A stretch of 64,000 nt of DNA from Ignavibacteriales bacterium (GCA_016700155.1 CP065001.1:806001-870000); one strand, 5' to 3'. Shown: positions 9,381-19,197, counted from the stretch's first letter. Made by a program: numbers and translations. The notes: generated by a model from the letters alone, not told the origin.

Positions 9381-10661
9381 ATGAATATAAAAATATCTAT
9401 GACTGATTCTGAAATATTGTTGAATGAACTTTATAATGGTGATGAGAAAGTAATTACATGTCAAAGGAACGGGTACAAAAAATTATCTGCTGAGTTTGAA
9501 CAAAAATTTAAAACGACACCTTCAAATTATTTTAGTTCTCCCGGCAGAACTGAAATAAGCGGAAACCACACTGATCACAATCACGGAATGGTAATAGCGG
9601 CGAGTATTAATCTTGATTCAATCGCTGCCGCATCTGTAAATGATAGCAACGAAGTTATTTTATTTTCAGAAGGATATAAAGAACCATTCAAAGTAAACCT
9701 GAATAATTTAAACCCCGTTGAATTCGAAGCAGGAACAACTAACGCTTTGATACGAGGTATCGCTTCACGTTTTATGGAGAAAGGGTTTTCTGCCGGAGGA
9801 TTTAACGCCTGTATTACAAGTGATGTAATAAAAGGTTCGGGTTTAAGTTCATCGGCATCAATAGAAGTTTTAATCGGAACAATCTTCAATCATTTATATA
9901 ATGATGGAAGAATACCGGCTTCTGAGATAGCAAAGATAGGGCTATACTCGGAAAATGTTTTCTTCAAAAAGCCATGCGGGTTAATGGATCAGATGGCTTG
10001 TGCAGTTGGTGGAATTGTTTCAATTGATTTTAATGATCTTGAAAATCCTGTCATTGAAAAAATCAATTATGAATTCGCGCAGGAAAATTATTCAATGGTA
10101 ATTGTACATACCGGAGGTTCGCACATAAGTTTAACAAATGATTATGCTGCAATCCCGACTGAGATGAGAGAAGTAGCCGCCGCATTTAATAAAATGAATT
10201 GTAATGAGATTAGTTACGAAGAATTTTTATCAGGTGTAAAAACTTTAAGAAATAAAGTAAGTGACCGTGCGATACTTCGTGCATATCATTTCTATAAAGA
10301 AAATGAAAGAGTAAAAAAACAAGTCACGGCACTTCGTTCAAATGATTTTAAAAAATTCTTAACTCTTGCAAATGAATCTGGCAATTCATCATTCAAATAT
10401 TTACAGAATATTTACTCATCGAATGATCCGATGTTTCAGCCTGTTTCAGTAGCGCTGGCATTTACTGAAGACTTCATTAATAAAATTGGCGAAGGCGCTT
10501 GCAGGATCCACGGCGGAGGGTTTGAAGGTACCATCCAGGTTTTTCTGAATAATAAATTTGTTAATGAGTTTATTAATTATATTTCCGACATATCGGATTC
10601 ATTTAAAGTTTTAAATCTGAATATCCGGAAGGTAGGAACCACAAAAGTTATTTTAGATTAG
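9381..10661 (+). CDS. galK: Galactokinase
   Basis: This enzyme phosphorylates alpha-D-galactose to galactose-1-phosphate with ATP, the first committed Leloir step. GHMP-kinase motifs are clear: the substrate signature PGRTEISGNHTDHNHG near residue 54, the phosphate-binding loop KGSGLSSSASIE near 151, LMDQMACAVGG near 202 and the C-terminal GEGACRIHGGGFEGT. The length of 426 residues is a little above the usual 380-400. The N-terminal ~35 residues before the first conserved segment (KKLSAEFEQKF) are not typical, but no better internal start is visible. It lies between the mutarotase-like gene and a sodium:sugar symporter. Confidence 0.93.
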   Translation: MNIKISMTDSEILLNELYNGDEKVITCQRNGYKKLSAEFEQKFKTTPSNYFSSPGRTEISGNHTDHNHGMVIAASINLDSIAAASVNDSNEVILFSEGYKEPFKVNLNNLNPVEFEAGTTNALIRGIASRFMEKGFSAGGFNACITSDVIKGSGLSSSASIEVLIGTIFNHLYNDGRIPASEIAKIGLYSENVFFKKPCGLMDQMACAVGGIVSIDFNDLENPVIEKINYEFAQENYSMVIVHTGGSHISLTNDYAAIPTEMREVAAAFNKMNCNEISYEEFLSGVKTLRNKVSDRAILRAYHFYKENERVKKQVTALRSNDFKKFLTLANESGNSSFKYLQNIYSSNDPMFQPVSVALAFTEDFINKIGEGACRIHGGGFEGTIQVFLNNKFVNEFINYISDISDSFKVLNLNIRKVGTTKVILD

Positions 10662-10692
10662 TTGTACTTCATTTTAATATAAAGGAAACTTT

Positions 10693-12225
10693 ATGGAATT
10701 AGGGATACTTGATATAAGTGTAATCATCCTCTTCTTCGTGGTAGTGCTTGGAACAAGTATGTTCAAAAGCAGGAAAGAAGAAACAGGTGAAGATTATTTT
10801 CTTGCAAGCAGAAGTCTTATCTGGCCAATTATAGGTATATCACTTATTGCTGCTAACATTTCATCCGAACAATTTGTGGGAATGTCCGGACAAAGTGCCG
10901 GCAATGTTGGACTTGCAATAGCAAGTTACGAATGGATGGCTGCAATAACATTAGTGTTTGTTGCGTTCTTTTTCCTTCCAAGATTTTTGAGCAGTGGTAT
11001 TTATACTATCCCGGAATTTCTTGAATACAGGTACAACTCTGCCGCCAGGTCTTTAATGGCTTTTTACACAATGGTAATTTATGTAGGAGTAACAATCTCG
11101 GCAGTGATCTACTCCGGTGCAATTACTATCTACACAATATTTAATGTTGATCTTGAAATGGCAGTCTGGATAATTGGAGTTATCGCCGCACTCTACACTA
11201 CATACGGCGGATTAAAAGCAGTTGCCTGGGCTGATGTTTTCCAGGGTACTGCACTTATAGTCGGCGGAGCGCTTGTACTTGTGTTCGGTTTATATGCCGT
11301 CGGCGGATTTGATAATTTCTTTACTCACAACGCTGACAAACTTCACATGGTATTACCTGCCGATCATCCGGTACTTCCATGGACTGCACTTGTCATTGGT
11401 TTGTGGATTCCTAATATCTATTACTGGGGATTAAACCAGTACATCACCCAGCGTACATTAGCCGCAAAAAGTTTACGTGAAGGACAAAAGGGAATCATCT
11501 TTGCGGCGGCAATAAAAATAATAATTCCATTTGTGATAGTGTTTCCCGGGATTATGGCGGCACAACTTTATGGTGATTCAATGAACAACACAGATGCTGC
11601 TTACCCGTTACTAATTAAGAATCTTATTCCGTCAGGACTAAAAGGATTTATGCTTGCAGCGATTGCCGGCGCTGTGATAAGTTCATTAGCATCGATGTTA
11701 AATTCAGCATCGACAATATTTACTTTAGATCTGTATAAGGTTTATATCAAAAAAGATTCATCACAGAAAAATTTAGTGTTTATCGGAAGAGTGATGACAT
11801 TAATTTTTGTTGTGCTTGGATGTTTTATAGCACCTTATCTTGGTGATCCAAAATTCCAGGGGATATTCACTTATATACAGGAATTCCAGGGATATATTTC
11901 ACCCGGAATATTAGCGGCATTTGTGTTTGGAATAATTGTAAAGAAAGCACCACCGGCAGCCGGTGTGGTGGCATTAGTTGCGTGCGTTCCTGTTTATGGA
12001 TTTCTTCAATGGCAGTTTGGTGAAATTGCTTTTCTTAACAGGATGGCAATTACATTCGGGATCATTTTATTATTGATGACTGTCATAACAATAGCCAAGC
12101 CGCTAAAAGAACCAAAAACATTACCGAAGAGAGATGGTTTTGATTTAGCTCCGACACCACAATTGATGTGGTGGGGTGGTGCTGTTGTAGTAGTTACACT
12201 AATTCTCTACGGAGTTTTTTGGTAA
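10693..12225 (+). CDS. Sodium:solute symporter (SSS/SglT-type), probably galactose uptake
   Basis: This polytopic inner-membrane protein of 510 residues is in the SSS family, which couples sugar entry to sodium. Diagnostic segments are SSEQFVGMSGQSAG early in the protein, the TYGGLKAVAWADVFQG segment and SSLASMLNSASTIFTLDLY. About 13-14 hydrophobic helices can be counted. The start follows a good ribosome-binding site (aaaggaaac, 10680-10688). As the last gene of the galactan/galactose operon, 31 bases after galK, it is best read as the galactose transporter. A hairpin terminator follows directly. The family is certain; the substrate is inferred from context. Confidence 0.88.
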   Translation: MELGILDISVIILFFVVVLGTSMFKSRKEETGEDYFLASRSLIWPIIGISLIAANISSEQFVGMSGQSAGNVGLAIASYEWMAAITLVFVAFFFLPRFLSSGIYTIPEFLEYRYNSAARSLMAFYTMVIYVGVTISAVIYSGAITIYTIFNVDLEMAVWIIGVIAALYTTYGGLKAVAWADVFQGTALIVGGALVLVFGLYAVGGFDNFFTHNADKLHMVLPADHPVLPWTALVIGLWIPNIYYWGLNQYITQRTLAAKSLREGQKGIIFAAAIKIIIPFVIVFPGIMAAQLYGDSMNNTDAAYPLLIKNLIPSGLKGFMLAAIAGAVISSLASMLNSASTIFTLDLYKVYIKKDSSQKNLVFIGRVMTLIFVVLGCFIAPYLGDPKFQGIFTYIQEFQGYISPGILAAFVFGIIVKKAPPAAGVVALVACVPVYGFLQWQFGEIAFLNRMAITFGIILLLMTVITIAKPLKEPKTLPKRDGFDLAPTPQLMWWGGAVVVVTLILYGVFW

Positions 12226-12242
12226 GATTCGAATGCTAAGCA

Positions 12243-12271
12243 AACAAATCCCGTCAAGTGCGGGATTTGTT
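12243..12271. terminator. Hairpin terminator between convergent genes
   Basis: Bases 12243-12253 (aacaaatcccg) and 12261-12271 form a perfect 11-bp stem with a 7-base loop, followed by attttaaag. It lies just after the galactan operon and downstream of the convergent symporter, so it can end transcription from the left and perhaps from both sides. Confidence 0.82.
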
Positions 12272-12329
12272 ATTTTAAAGATAGAATGCTTTAATAATAA
12301 TTCTCAGATCATTTGCTGCAAATTCAGTT

Positions 12330-13955
12330 CTAACCTGCAACGCCCAACGGTGAAAAATATACGAACACAGCGATTATAAAAACTACAACAATTAATGACA
12401 GCACAAGATCAAATGTTGTCCAGCTTGATCTTGAAGTTGCTTTATCTTCTTTTACTGTAGTTGAATATGTAAGCCCATTTAGTTGTTCTTCAGAAGGCTT
12501 GGCTGTTAATAAACTTACAATAGTCATAAGTAAAATGCTGAATGTGAAAAGCATTATACAAAAGTATAAAAAGTTCACAGTCGCAAAGTCATATAATAAT
12601 CCGCTCAGTGAATCTTTACTTATCTCAAGTATGATTCTCAAAATTCCAATTACAAATCCGCCGATAAGTGCTGATAAAGCTCCGTAAGAATTAATACGTT
12701 TAAAGAAAATTCCTAATAGAAAAACTGCCGCAATTGGCGGTGCGATGTATGATTGTACACTTTGTAAGTATTGGTATAATGTTCCCGAAATATTTTTCAT
12801 TAAAGGAATCCATAGAATTCCGAGTACAACTACAACTCCCGTAGCAAGCCTTCCTATTGATACTAATTTTTTTTCTTCAGCGTCAGGATTAAATTTTCTA
12901 TATATATCCATAGTAAACAATGTTGAACACGAATTAAAAACTGATGCAAGTGAACTCATCAAAGCGGCTAATAAACCACCTGCTATCAATCCTCTTAAAC
13001 CAACTGGTAGTAGCGTTTTCACAAGTACCGGGAATGCCTGGTCGGATTGTGTCAATTCTATTTTTCCACTGCTTGCTAATGCCGCAGCAATCAACCCGGG
13101 AATTAGAAAAACAAAGAATGGAAATAATTTTAAGTATGCCGCAAAGATAGTTCCCCGTCTTGCTTCTTTTTCATTTCTTGCCGTTAAGATTCTCTGGACT
13201 ATATATTGATCCGTACACCAATACCATATACCGACAATTGGGGATGCAAATAAAATTCCAGCCCATGGAAAATTTGGATCGGATAAAGGAGGAAACATAT
13301 TTAATTTTTCTGCCGGCACTGATGCAATCAATTCGTTCCATCCGCCTAATTCATAAAGACCGATTATTGTTAAAAGTATTGAACCGAACAAAAGCAGAAT
13401 CGCCTGCATAGCTTCCGTATAAACTACAGCCCGCATTCCACCAACTACAGTATAAATTCCTGTAAGCACAACGAGTACAAGGGCACCTGTCCAGAAATCA
13501 ACACCAAGGAATGATGTGATAACAACCGCACCGGCATAAACAGTAACTGATACTTTGGTTAAAACATAACTTACAAGTGAGACAACTGAAAGGAACCATC
13601 TTGCTTTATCGTTATATCTTCTTTCAAGAAACTCGGGCATGGTAAATACTTTGCTTCTAAGATAGAATGGAACAAACACCCAGCCAAGCATAAGTGCAAT
13701 CCATGAGTGAAGTTCGTAATGACCCATTATCAAACCTGAATCAGCGCCGGTTCCTGCGAGTCCGACAACATGTTCCGAACCAACATTTGAGGCAAGGATT
13801 GACGCGCCGATTACAAACCAACCTACATTCCTGTTAGCAAGAAAATATTCCTGCGCAGAATCTTTTTTCTTTTTCATTGACCAGTATGAAATTCCTGCAA
13901 TTACCAGGAAGTATAGAAAAACAATTATCCAGTCTGCAGTTCCAAGAAAATCCAT
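12330..13955 (-). CDS. Sodium:solute symporter (SSS/SglT-type), second copy
   Basis: This 541-residue inner-membrane sodium/sugar symporter is a paralogue of the one at 10693. Shared landmarks are SNVGSEHVVGLAGTGADSG, a VVGGMRAVVYTEAMQA segment, WYWCTDQYIVQR and SSLASVFNSCSTLFTMDIYR. The C-terminal extension after about residue 490 carries one further hydrophobic segment. It is transcribed divergently from galM, and the 134-base gap between them carries an AACCGGTT-type palindrome (14012-14029). It may therefore belong to the xylose regulon and carry xylose, arabinose or glucose. That substrate is an inference; the family assignment is firm. Confidence 0.88.
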   Translation of the reverse strand: MDFLGTADWIIVFLYFLVIAGISYWSMKKKKDSAQEYFLANRNVGWFVIGASILASNVGSEHVVGLAGTGADSGLIMGHYELHSWIALMLGWVFVPFYLRSKVFTMPEFLERRYNDKARWFLSVVSLVSYVLTKVSVTVYAGAVVITSFLGVDFWTGALVLVVLTGIYTVVGGMRAVVYTEAMQAILLLFGSILLTIIGLYELGGWNELIASVPAEKLNMFPPLSDPNFPWAGILFASPIVGIWYWCTDQYIVQRILTARNEKEARRGTIFAAYLKLFPFFVFLIPGLIAAALASSGKIELTQSDQAFPVLVKTLLPVGLRGLIAGGLLAALMSSLASVFNSCSTLFTMDIYRKFNPDAEEKKLVSIGRLATGVVVVLGILWIPLMKNISGTLYQYLQSVQSYIAPPIAAVFLLGIFFKRINSYGALSALIGGFVIGILRIILEISKDSLSGLLYDFATVNFLYFCIMLFTFSILLMTIVSLLTAKPSEEQLNGLTYSTTVKEDKATSRSSWTTFDLVLSLIVVVFIIAVFVYFSPLGVAG

Positions 13956-14011
13956 GTTTCACCTTCAACTTTATCCGGATTTAATATTATATTTGCTCAG
14001 AATAACTAAAA

Positions 14012-14051
14012 AATTAAAACGGTTTAATTAAGTTCAAAAATTTATTAAACC
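14012..14051. promoter_or_regulatory. Putative LacI-family operator between symporter and galM
   Basis: Bases 14012-14029 are a near-perfect 18-bp palindrome with core TTAAAACGGTTTAA (one mismatch between the halves). A further inverted half-site, TTAAACC, lies at 14045-14051. The same core occurs before lacI, xylA and the last gene of the window. Here the distance between the core GGTT and the next AACC is 23 bases, against 12 at lacI and xylA, about one helical turn more. The second half-site is 38 bases before the galM start. Confidence 0.6.
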
Positions 14052-14089
14052 ATGTGGGAAAAATAGAATAATATACTTATCAAAAAAAT

Positions 14090-15142
14090 ATGATCACTAA
14101 ATCTTTTTACGGTAACCTTTCTGACGGCAGGGAAGTTAATCTTTACTCTCTTCTCAATTCTCATGGTATGATGGTCAACATTATAAACTACGGCGCAATT
14201 GTTACAAACATTTTTGTGAAAGACAAACACGGTAAACTTGACGACGTTGTTTTAGGTTATGACTCACTCGATGGTTATGTGCAGGATAAAAGTTTTATGG
14301 GAGGTATCGTTGGCAGATACGGCAACAGGATTTCTAAAGGAAAATTTTTTCTGAATGATAAACCTTACTCATTATCTATTAATAATGGGAACAATCATCT
14401 TCACGGGGGAACCACAGGCTACCACAAAGTATTGTGGAATGCTATAACTGAATACAGGGAAGATTCAAAATCTGTTAAGCTTACTTATAATAGTATTGAT
14501 GGTGAAGAAGGTTATCCGGGTAATCTTATTATCGCTGTGAAATATTCTCTTACTGAAAATGATGAATTGAAAATTGAGTACCACGCTGAAACAGATATGG
14601 CAACAGTATTGAATCCAACGCATCATTCGTATTTTAATTTATCGGGGAAGCCAGGTAGTTCAATCGGAAATCATCAACTAAAAATAAATGCCGACAGATT
14701 TTTAGCTGTAAACGATGAACAGATTCCCGTTAGTATAGAAGTGGTTGAAGACACTCCGATGGATTTCAGAAAACTAAAATTTATCAGAGATGTAATTGAT
14801 TCAGATACAGATCAGATGAAGATCGGAAACGGTTTTGATCATAACTGGCTCATCAATAATTATAATGGCACAAAAAAACAAGTTGCGGTTTTGTTTGAAC
14901 AAAACTCAGGAAGAATGATGGAGATGTACAGCGATCAGCCGGGACTTCAATTTTATTCAGGTAATTTTCTTGATGGAAGCATTGGAAAATCCGGAATTAA
15001 AAATGATTTCAGGACCGGACTGTGCCTTGAAGCACAACACTTTCCTGATTCACCTAACCATCCTGAATTTCCTTCAACCACATTATTACCCACTCAAACG
15101 TATAGGCAGGAAACTATTTATAAATTCATGGTTAAGGATTAG
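14090..15142 (+). CDS. galM: Aldose 1-epimerase (galactose mutarotase)
   Basis: This canonical mutarotase of 350 residues has no signal peptide. Catalytic features are the histidine in NGNNHLHGGTTGYHK, the histidine in NPTHHSYFNLSG and the glutamate in LCLEAQHFPDSPNHPEFPS. It equilibrates anomers of glucose, galactose or xylose. No Shine-Dalgarno sequence precedes the start. It is six bases from the aldo/keto reductase and close to the LacI regulator, and it has an operator-like palindrome upstream, so xylose mutarotation before xylose isomerase is a reasonable role. Confidence 0.93.
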   Translation: MITKSFYGNLSDGREVNLYSLLNSHGMMVNIINYGAIVTNIFVKDKHGKLDDVVLGYDSLDGYVQDKSFMGGIVGRYGNRISKGKFFLNDKPYSLSINNGNNHLHGGTTGYHKVLWNAITEYREDSKSVKLTYNSIDGEEGYPGNLIIAVKYSLTENDELKIEYHAETDMATVLNPTHHSYFNLSGKPGSSIGNHQLKINADRFLAVNDEQIPVSIEVVEDTPMDFRKLKFIRDVIDSDTDQMKIGNGFDHNWLINNYNGTKKQVAVLFEQNSGRMMEMYSDQPGLQFYSGNFLDGSIGKSGIKNDFRTGLCLEAQHFPDSPNHPEFPSTTLLPTQTYRQETIYKFMVKD

Positions 15143-15147
15143 ATTTT

Positions 15148-16131
15148 ATGAAGTACAGAAAATTTGGAACCACCGGATGGAAAATTTCGGAAATAAGTTT
15201 TGGCGCCTGGGCAATAGGCGGAACATGGGGAAGTGTAAATGATAAAGACTCAATGACAGCACTTCATACGGCACTTGATTCAGGTATTAATTTTTTTGAT
15301 ACGGCTGATGTGTATGGTGACGGCAGAAGCGAAAAACTTCTGGCGAAGTTAAAGAAAGAACGAAAAGAAAATTTTTATATCGCGACAAAAGCAGGCAGAC
15401 GACTTAACCCACATATTGCGGAAGGGTACAGCAAAAAAAATATCATCAGGTTTGTTGAACGTAGTCTAAAAAATCTTCAGGTTGATTCAATTGATCTTCT
15501 TCAGCTCCATTGTCCTCCGACAAATGTTTATTATATGCCGGAAGTATTCGATATTCTCGATGAACTTGTTGAAGCAGGTAAAATCAGGTTTTACGGTGTA
15601 AGTGTTGAAAAAGTTGAAGAAGCGTTGAAGGCAATAGAGTATCCGAATGTTCAATCAGTCCAGATTATCTTTAATATGTTACGACAAAGACCATCTGAAT
15701 TATTTTTTCAGCAGGCAAAGTTAAAACAAAAAGGTATCATCGCCCGTGTTCCGCTTTCATCGGGATTATTAACAGGAAAGTTTACAAAGAGTACAAAGTT
15801 TGAAAAAGATGATCACAGACATTTCAACAGGAATGGGAAATATTTTGATAAAGGTGAAACATTTTCCGGGATTGATTATGAACTGAGTTTAAAAGTTGTT
15901 GAAAGTCTAAAAGCAATTTGTCCACAAGCGTTTTCAATGTCGCAGTTCGCGTTAAAATGGATACTTATGTTTGATAAGATCAGTTGCACAATTGCAGGTG
16001 CGAAAAATCATTTACAGGTTATTGATAATGCTAAAGCATCGGAATTGCCGGCGCTTAATAATAAAGTAATGAAAGAAGTAAAAAAGATTTATTCAGAATT
16101 GATAAAAGAAAAAGTTCATCAGTACTGGTAA
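15148..16131 (+). CDS. Aldo/keto reductase
   Basis: This is a cytoplasmic NAD(P)H-dependent oxidoreductase of 327 residues with the complete AKR tetrad: D and Y in FFDTADVYGDGRSEK, K in IATKAGRR and H in LLQLHCPP. The C-terminal part (SQFALKWIL, TIAGAKNHLQVIDNAKA) matches the nicotinamide-phosphate-binding end of the fold. It follows galM by six bases and is probably co-transcribed with it. The context suggests a sugar or sugar-derived aldehyde substrate, but the family is too broad to name one. No transcription terminator is visible after it. Confidence 0.88.
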   Translation: MKYRKFGTTGWKISEISFGAWAIGGTWGSVNDKDSMTALHTALDSGINFFDTADVYGDGRSEKLLAKLKKERKENFYIATKAGRRLNPHIAEGYSKKNIIRFVERSLKNLQVDSIDLLQLHCPPTNVYYMPEVFDILDELVEAGKIRFYGVSVEKVEEALKAIEYPNVQSVQIIFNMLRQRPSELFFQQAKLKQKGIIARVPLSSGLLTGKFTKSTKFEKDDHRHFNRNGKYFDKGETFSGIDYELSLKVVESLKAICPQAFSMSQFALKWILMFDKISCTIAGAKNHLQVIDNAKASELPALNNKVMKEVKKIYSELIKEKVHQYW

Positions 16132-16187
16132 AAAATATTTGAACATTTATTAAACCTCGTTGCCTTTCTGAATTTTCTTTTATATAA

Positions 16188-16214
16188 TTGAACCGGTTAA
16201 AATATTTTTTAACC
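16188..16214. promoter_or_regulatory. Putative operator upstream of the LacI-family gene
   Basis: TTGAACCGGTTAAA at 16188-16201 is a palindrome with one mismatch between halves. It is followed by an inverted half-site TTTTAACC (16207-16214), with 12 bases between GGTT and AACC. It lies about 100 bases before the regulator start, which suggests autoregulation. Confidence 0.65.
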
Positions 16215-16312
16215 TAACTCAAAAAATGAAAAAAAAACTAACATTCATTCAATCTCATATCTCTTTTTTATCCTTTCTATTAAAAATAATTTTGGAAGCT
16301 GAGGATTAGCTT

Positions 16313-17341
16313 GTGAAAAAAATTACAATTGAAGATGTTGCAAAACGCGCTGGTGTATCTAAGGGAACTGTTTCAGCAGTTATCAATGGTAAGAGTACGG
16401 TTAAATCTGGAACCCGCAATCACATTCTGGAAATAATGAAGGAATTAAATTTCCGTCCCAAAGGCATTGCAAGGAACATGAAAAACGGTTCTCCTGACAA
16501 GAGCATTGGAATTATAATTAAGGATCTCACTTACCCGTTTTATACTTCAATCGCACTTGGCGTTAAAGACTACGCAAACAGCAAAGGCTATTCTGTAATT
16601 GTTGCAAGCTCGGAAAATGATCACACCTGTGAAAAAAAATTCTCCAACTTTTTCTCTTCAAAAGATATTAAGGGAGTTATTATAGCTCCAATTGTTGAAG
16701 GTGAAGCAGAGATTGAACATCTATTCAAATTAAAGATGATTAACTATCCTTTTGTTTTGCTTGAGGATGTTAAAGGTATCCAGGCTAATGTAGTTGCGAT
16801 AGATAATATCAAAGCAATTAAAAAAGCTGTGAAGTATTTGATAGATAACGGTCATCAAAAGATTGTACACTTTGCCGGTCCGCCTCATTCATCTCATACG
16901 CAGGAAAGAATAGAAGGGTTTCGCCACGCATTCAGTGAACGGACACTTGTATTCAAGAGTGATATGATTGTTAACATAGGTTCAAAGTATGACGAAAGTC
17001 ATTCACGTACACTTGAATACTTCAAGGATAAAAAGAAAAAAGATTACCCGACCGCAATTGTTTGTTTCAATGATCAGCAGGCACTTGCTGTAATGACGGC
17101 AATGAAAGAACTCGGAATAAAAGTTCCCGAAGATATTTCAATTGTCGGTAACGATGATATTTACTATGCAAGGATTTATCCGGTGCCATTAACAACTATA
17201 AGCGCACCGAAAGAAGAGATAGGGAGAACTGCTGCTGAAATATTAATCAGAAATATTGAAGCTCAACATTTGTTAACACCGGAAAAAGTGATTCTCGATA
17301 CTGAGTTTGTTATTCGGGAATCAACAAGAGTTCTTACATAA
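16313..17341 (+). CDS. LacI-family transcriptional regulator (probable xylose/xylan regulator)
   Basis: This is a DNA-binding repressor of 342 residues. Residues 1-56 are a LacI helix-turn-helix and hinge (ITIEDVAKRAGVSKGTVSAV, NFRPKGIARNMKNG). The rest is a periplasmic-binding-protein-like effector domain with SIGIIIKDLTYPFY, FNDQQALAVMTAMKELG and ISIVGNDDIYYAR. The start is GTG, preceded by gctgagga. Its own upstream palindrome, and related ones before galM, xylA and the end-of-window gene, make it the best candidate to bind the TTRAAMCGGTTYAA-like sites. The adjacent xylB and xylA suggest xylose or a xylooligosaccharide as effector. The effector and the operator match are inferred. Confidence 0.9.
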   Translation: MKKITIEDVAKRAGVSKGTVSAVINGKSTVKSGTRNHILEIMKELNFRPKGIARNMKNGSPDKSIGIIIKDLTYPFYTSIALGVKDYANSKGYSVIVASSENDHTCEKKFSNFFSSKDIKGVIIAPIVEGEAEIEHLFKLKMINYPFVLLEDVKGIQANVVAIDNIKAIKKAVKYLIDNGHQKIVHFAGPPHSSHTQERIEGFRHAFSERTLVFKSDMIVNIGSKYDESHSRTLEYFKDKKKKDYPTAIVCFNDQQALAVMTAMKELGIKVPEDISIVGNDDIYYARIYPVPLTTISAPKEEIGRTAAEILIRNIEAQHLLTPEKVILDTEFVIRESTRVLT

Positions 17342-17439
17342 CAAATTAAAATAAAAATTGGGGAAATGCCGTTATAGATTCTTCAGTAAAATACTTGAAG
17401 TATGAGGGAGATAACATTTAACAATTCTTAATCAAATCT

Positions 17440-18939
17440 ATGAATAAAAAATTTTTGTTAGGATTAGATATCGGAAGTTCATCTGTAAAAGCATCATATA
17501 TTGATGCCATAACCGGTGAACTTATTGCTTCTGCAAATTCACCCGAGACCGAAATGAAAATTGAATCATCAAAATCCGGTTGGGCTGAACAACATCCGGA
17601 AACCTGGTGGCATCATACTGTTGAAGCTGTAAAAAAGATCACATCAAAAGTAAATGTAAGTACATTCGAAGTTTTAGGAATTGGAATTTCATACCAGATG
17701 CATGGATTGGTTCTTGTCGATGCAGATCAAAAAGTTTTATATCCTTCAATTATATGGTGTGACAGCAGAGCGGTTGAAACAGGAAACAAAGCATTTAAAG
17801 AACTCGGCGAAGAGTTTTGCCTGGAACATTTTCTTAATTCGCCCGCAAACTTTACTGCATCAAAACTACGATGGGTAAAAGAAAATCTTCCCGATATATA
17901 TTCGCGGACTTATAAGTTCATGCTGCCCGGCGACTACATAGCTATGAAATTAACAGGCAGGATAACAACAACTATTTCCGGTTTAAGTGAAGGTATATTC
18001 TGGAATTTTAAAAATGAACGTATCGCAAATGAAGTTCTTCATTATTATAAAATTCATGAAAACCTGATTCCTGATATTGTTCCAAATTTCGGGGACCAGG
18101 GTGTTGTTAATAAAAAGGCAGCAGATGAACTTGGATTAAAACATGGAATTCCGGTTGCATACAGAGCCGGCGATCAACCTAATAATGCATTATCATTGAA
18201 CGTATTAAATCCGGGAGAGATTGCAGCAACGGCGGGTACATCAGGTGTTATTTATGGTGTGGATAATAAAAATATTTTTGATCCGCAGAACCGTGTTAAC
18301 ACATTTGCTCACGTTAACTATACAAAGTCAAAACATAATGTCGGCGTGTTGTTATGTATCAATGGAACGGGCATTCAGTATAGCTGGATAAAGCAGCAGT
18401 TATTTGAAAATAAATATTCATACAATGAGATGAATACATTCGCATCTGCAGTAAGTCCCGGGTCACAAGGTTTGATGTGTTTTCCATTTGGTAACGGAGC
18501 GGAAAGAGTTTTAACAAACAAAAGAATTGATGCTCATTTTTCCGGGATTGATTTCAACCTTCATAAGAAGGAACATGTAATTAATGCTGCACAGGAGGGT
18601 ATTGTATTTACATTTAGATACGGACTTGAAGTAATGAAATCAATGAACATGAAATTCAATGTTGTAAGAGCAGGTAATTCAAATTTATTTCAGAGTCCGG
18701 TTTTCAGAAAAGCATTTGTTAATACATGTAACGTTGCATTAGAACTATATAATACCGACGGTTCACAGGGAGCCGCGAGGGGTGCAGGTATAGGAACAGG
18801 ATTGTTTAGTGAAGTTGCTGCCTTTAAAGGATTAAAATTAGTTGAAGAACTTTTACCTGATCCTGAACTTGTCAATCAATACGATTCAGTGTATAAAAAG
18901 TGGGAAGAAATCCTTCGTTCAAAACTGAATGTTAATTAA
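17440..18939 (+). CDS. xylB: Xylulokinase
   Basis: This FGGY-family kinase converts D-xylulose to D-xylulose-5-phosphate in the cytoplasm. Markers are the N-terminal ATPase phosphate loop LGLDIGSSSVKASYID, the substrate region ISYQMHGLVLVD with IIWCDSRA, GDYIAMKLTGRI, TAGTSGVIYG and the C-terminal GSQGAARGAGIG. The length of 499 residues is normal. It lies between the LacI regulator and xylA, with 258 bases before xylA that contain a separate promoter and operator, so xylB may be read with the regulator. Confidence 0.94.
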   Translation: MNKKFLLGLDIGSSSVKASYIDAITGELIASANSPETEMKIESSKSGWAEQHPETWWHHTVEAVKKITSKVNVSTFEVLGIGISYQMHGLVLVDADQKVLYPSIIWCDSRAVETGNKAFKELGEEFCLEHFLNSPANFTASKLRWVKENLPDIYSRTYKFMLPGDYIAMKLTGRITTTISGLSEGIFWNFKNERIANEVLHYYKIHENLIPDIVPNFGDQGVVNKKAADELGLKHGIPVAYRAGDQPNNALSLNVLNPGEIAATAGTSGVIYGVDNKNIFDPQNRVNTFAHVNYTKSKHNVGVLLCINGTGIQYSWIKQQLFENKYSYNEMNTFASAVSPGSQGLMCFPFGNGAERVLTNKRIDAHFSGIDFNLHKKEHVINAAQEGIVFTFRYGLEVMKSMNMKFNVVRAGNSNLFQSPVFRKAFVNTCNVALELYNTDGSQGAARGAGIGTGLFSEVAAFKGLKLVEELLPDPELVNQYDSVYKKWEEILRSKLNVN

Positions 18940-19024
18940 AAATGTTGGAACGAGTGCTTCAATAAAATTATTGTTCATTTATTAATCGTTAATAGTTTGC
19001 ACATAAAAATGGAGATTAATTTTG

Positions 19025-19051
19025 TTGACATTTAAAATTTTTATTTATAAT
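19025..19051 (+). promoter_or_regulatory. Promoter of the xylA operon
   Basis: TTGACA (19025-19030) and TATAAT (19046-19051) are perfect -35 and -10 hexamers separated by 15 bases, shorter than the usual 17. The operator palindrome starts two bases after the -10 box, so a bound repressor would cover the transcription start. The start codon of xylA is about 147 bases further on. Confidence 0.6.
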
Positions 19052-19052
19052 A

Positions 19053-19079
19053 TTAAACCGGTTCAATAAATATTGAACT
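19053..19079. promoter_or_regulatory. Putative operator of the xylA operon
   Basis: TTAAACCGGTTCAA (19053-19066) is a near-perfect palindrome, with halves TTAAACC and TTGAACC. It is followed by a second inverted half-site TATTGAACT (19071-19079), so GGTTCAATA and TATTGAACT face each other with 12 bases between GGTT and AACT. The layout matches the site before lacI. Confidence 0.7.
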
Positions 19080-19197
19080 GATAAAAAGAATAATTTATTG
19101 TTTAATTGTATGAGCAAAGTAAAATTATCTATGAAGTGCTTGCTAAAACACCAGATCATTTCAATTCACTATCACACACCAATTCCAGAGTAAATCA

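Noticed and set aside
12745..13209. Open frame of 154 codons on the + strand
   Set aside because: It lies wholly antisense to the second symporter, whose family motifs are clear, and has no homology-like features.
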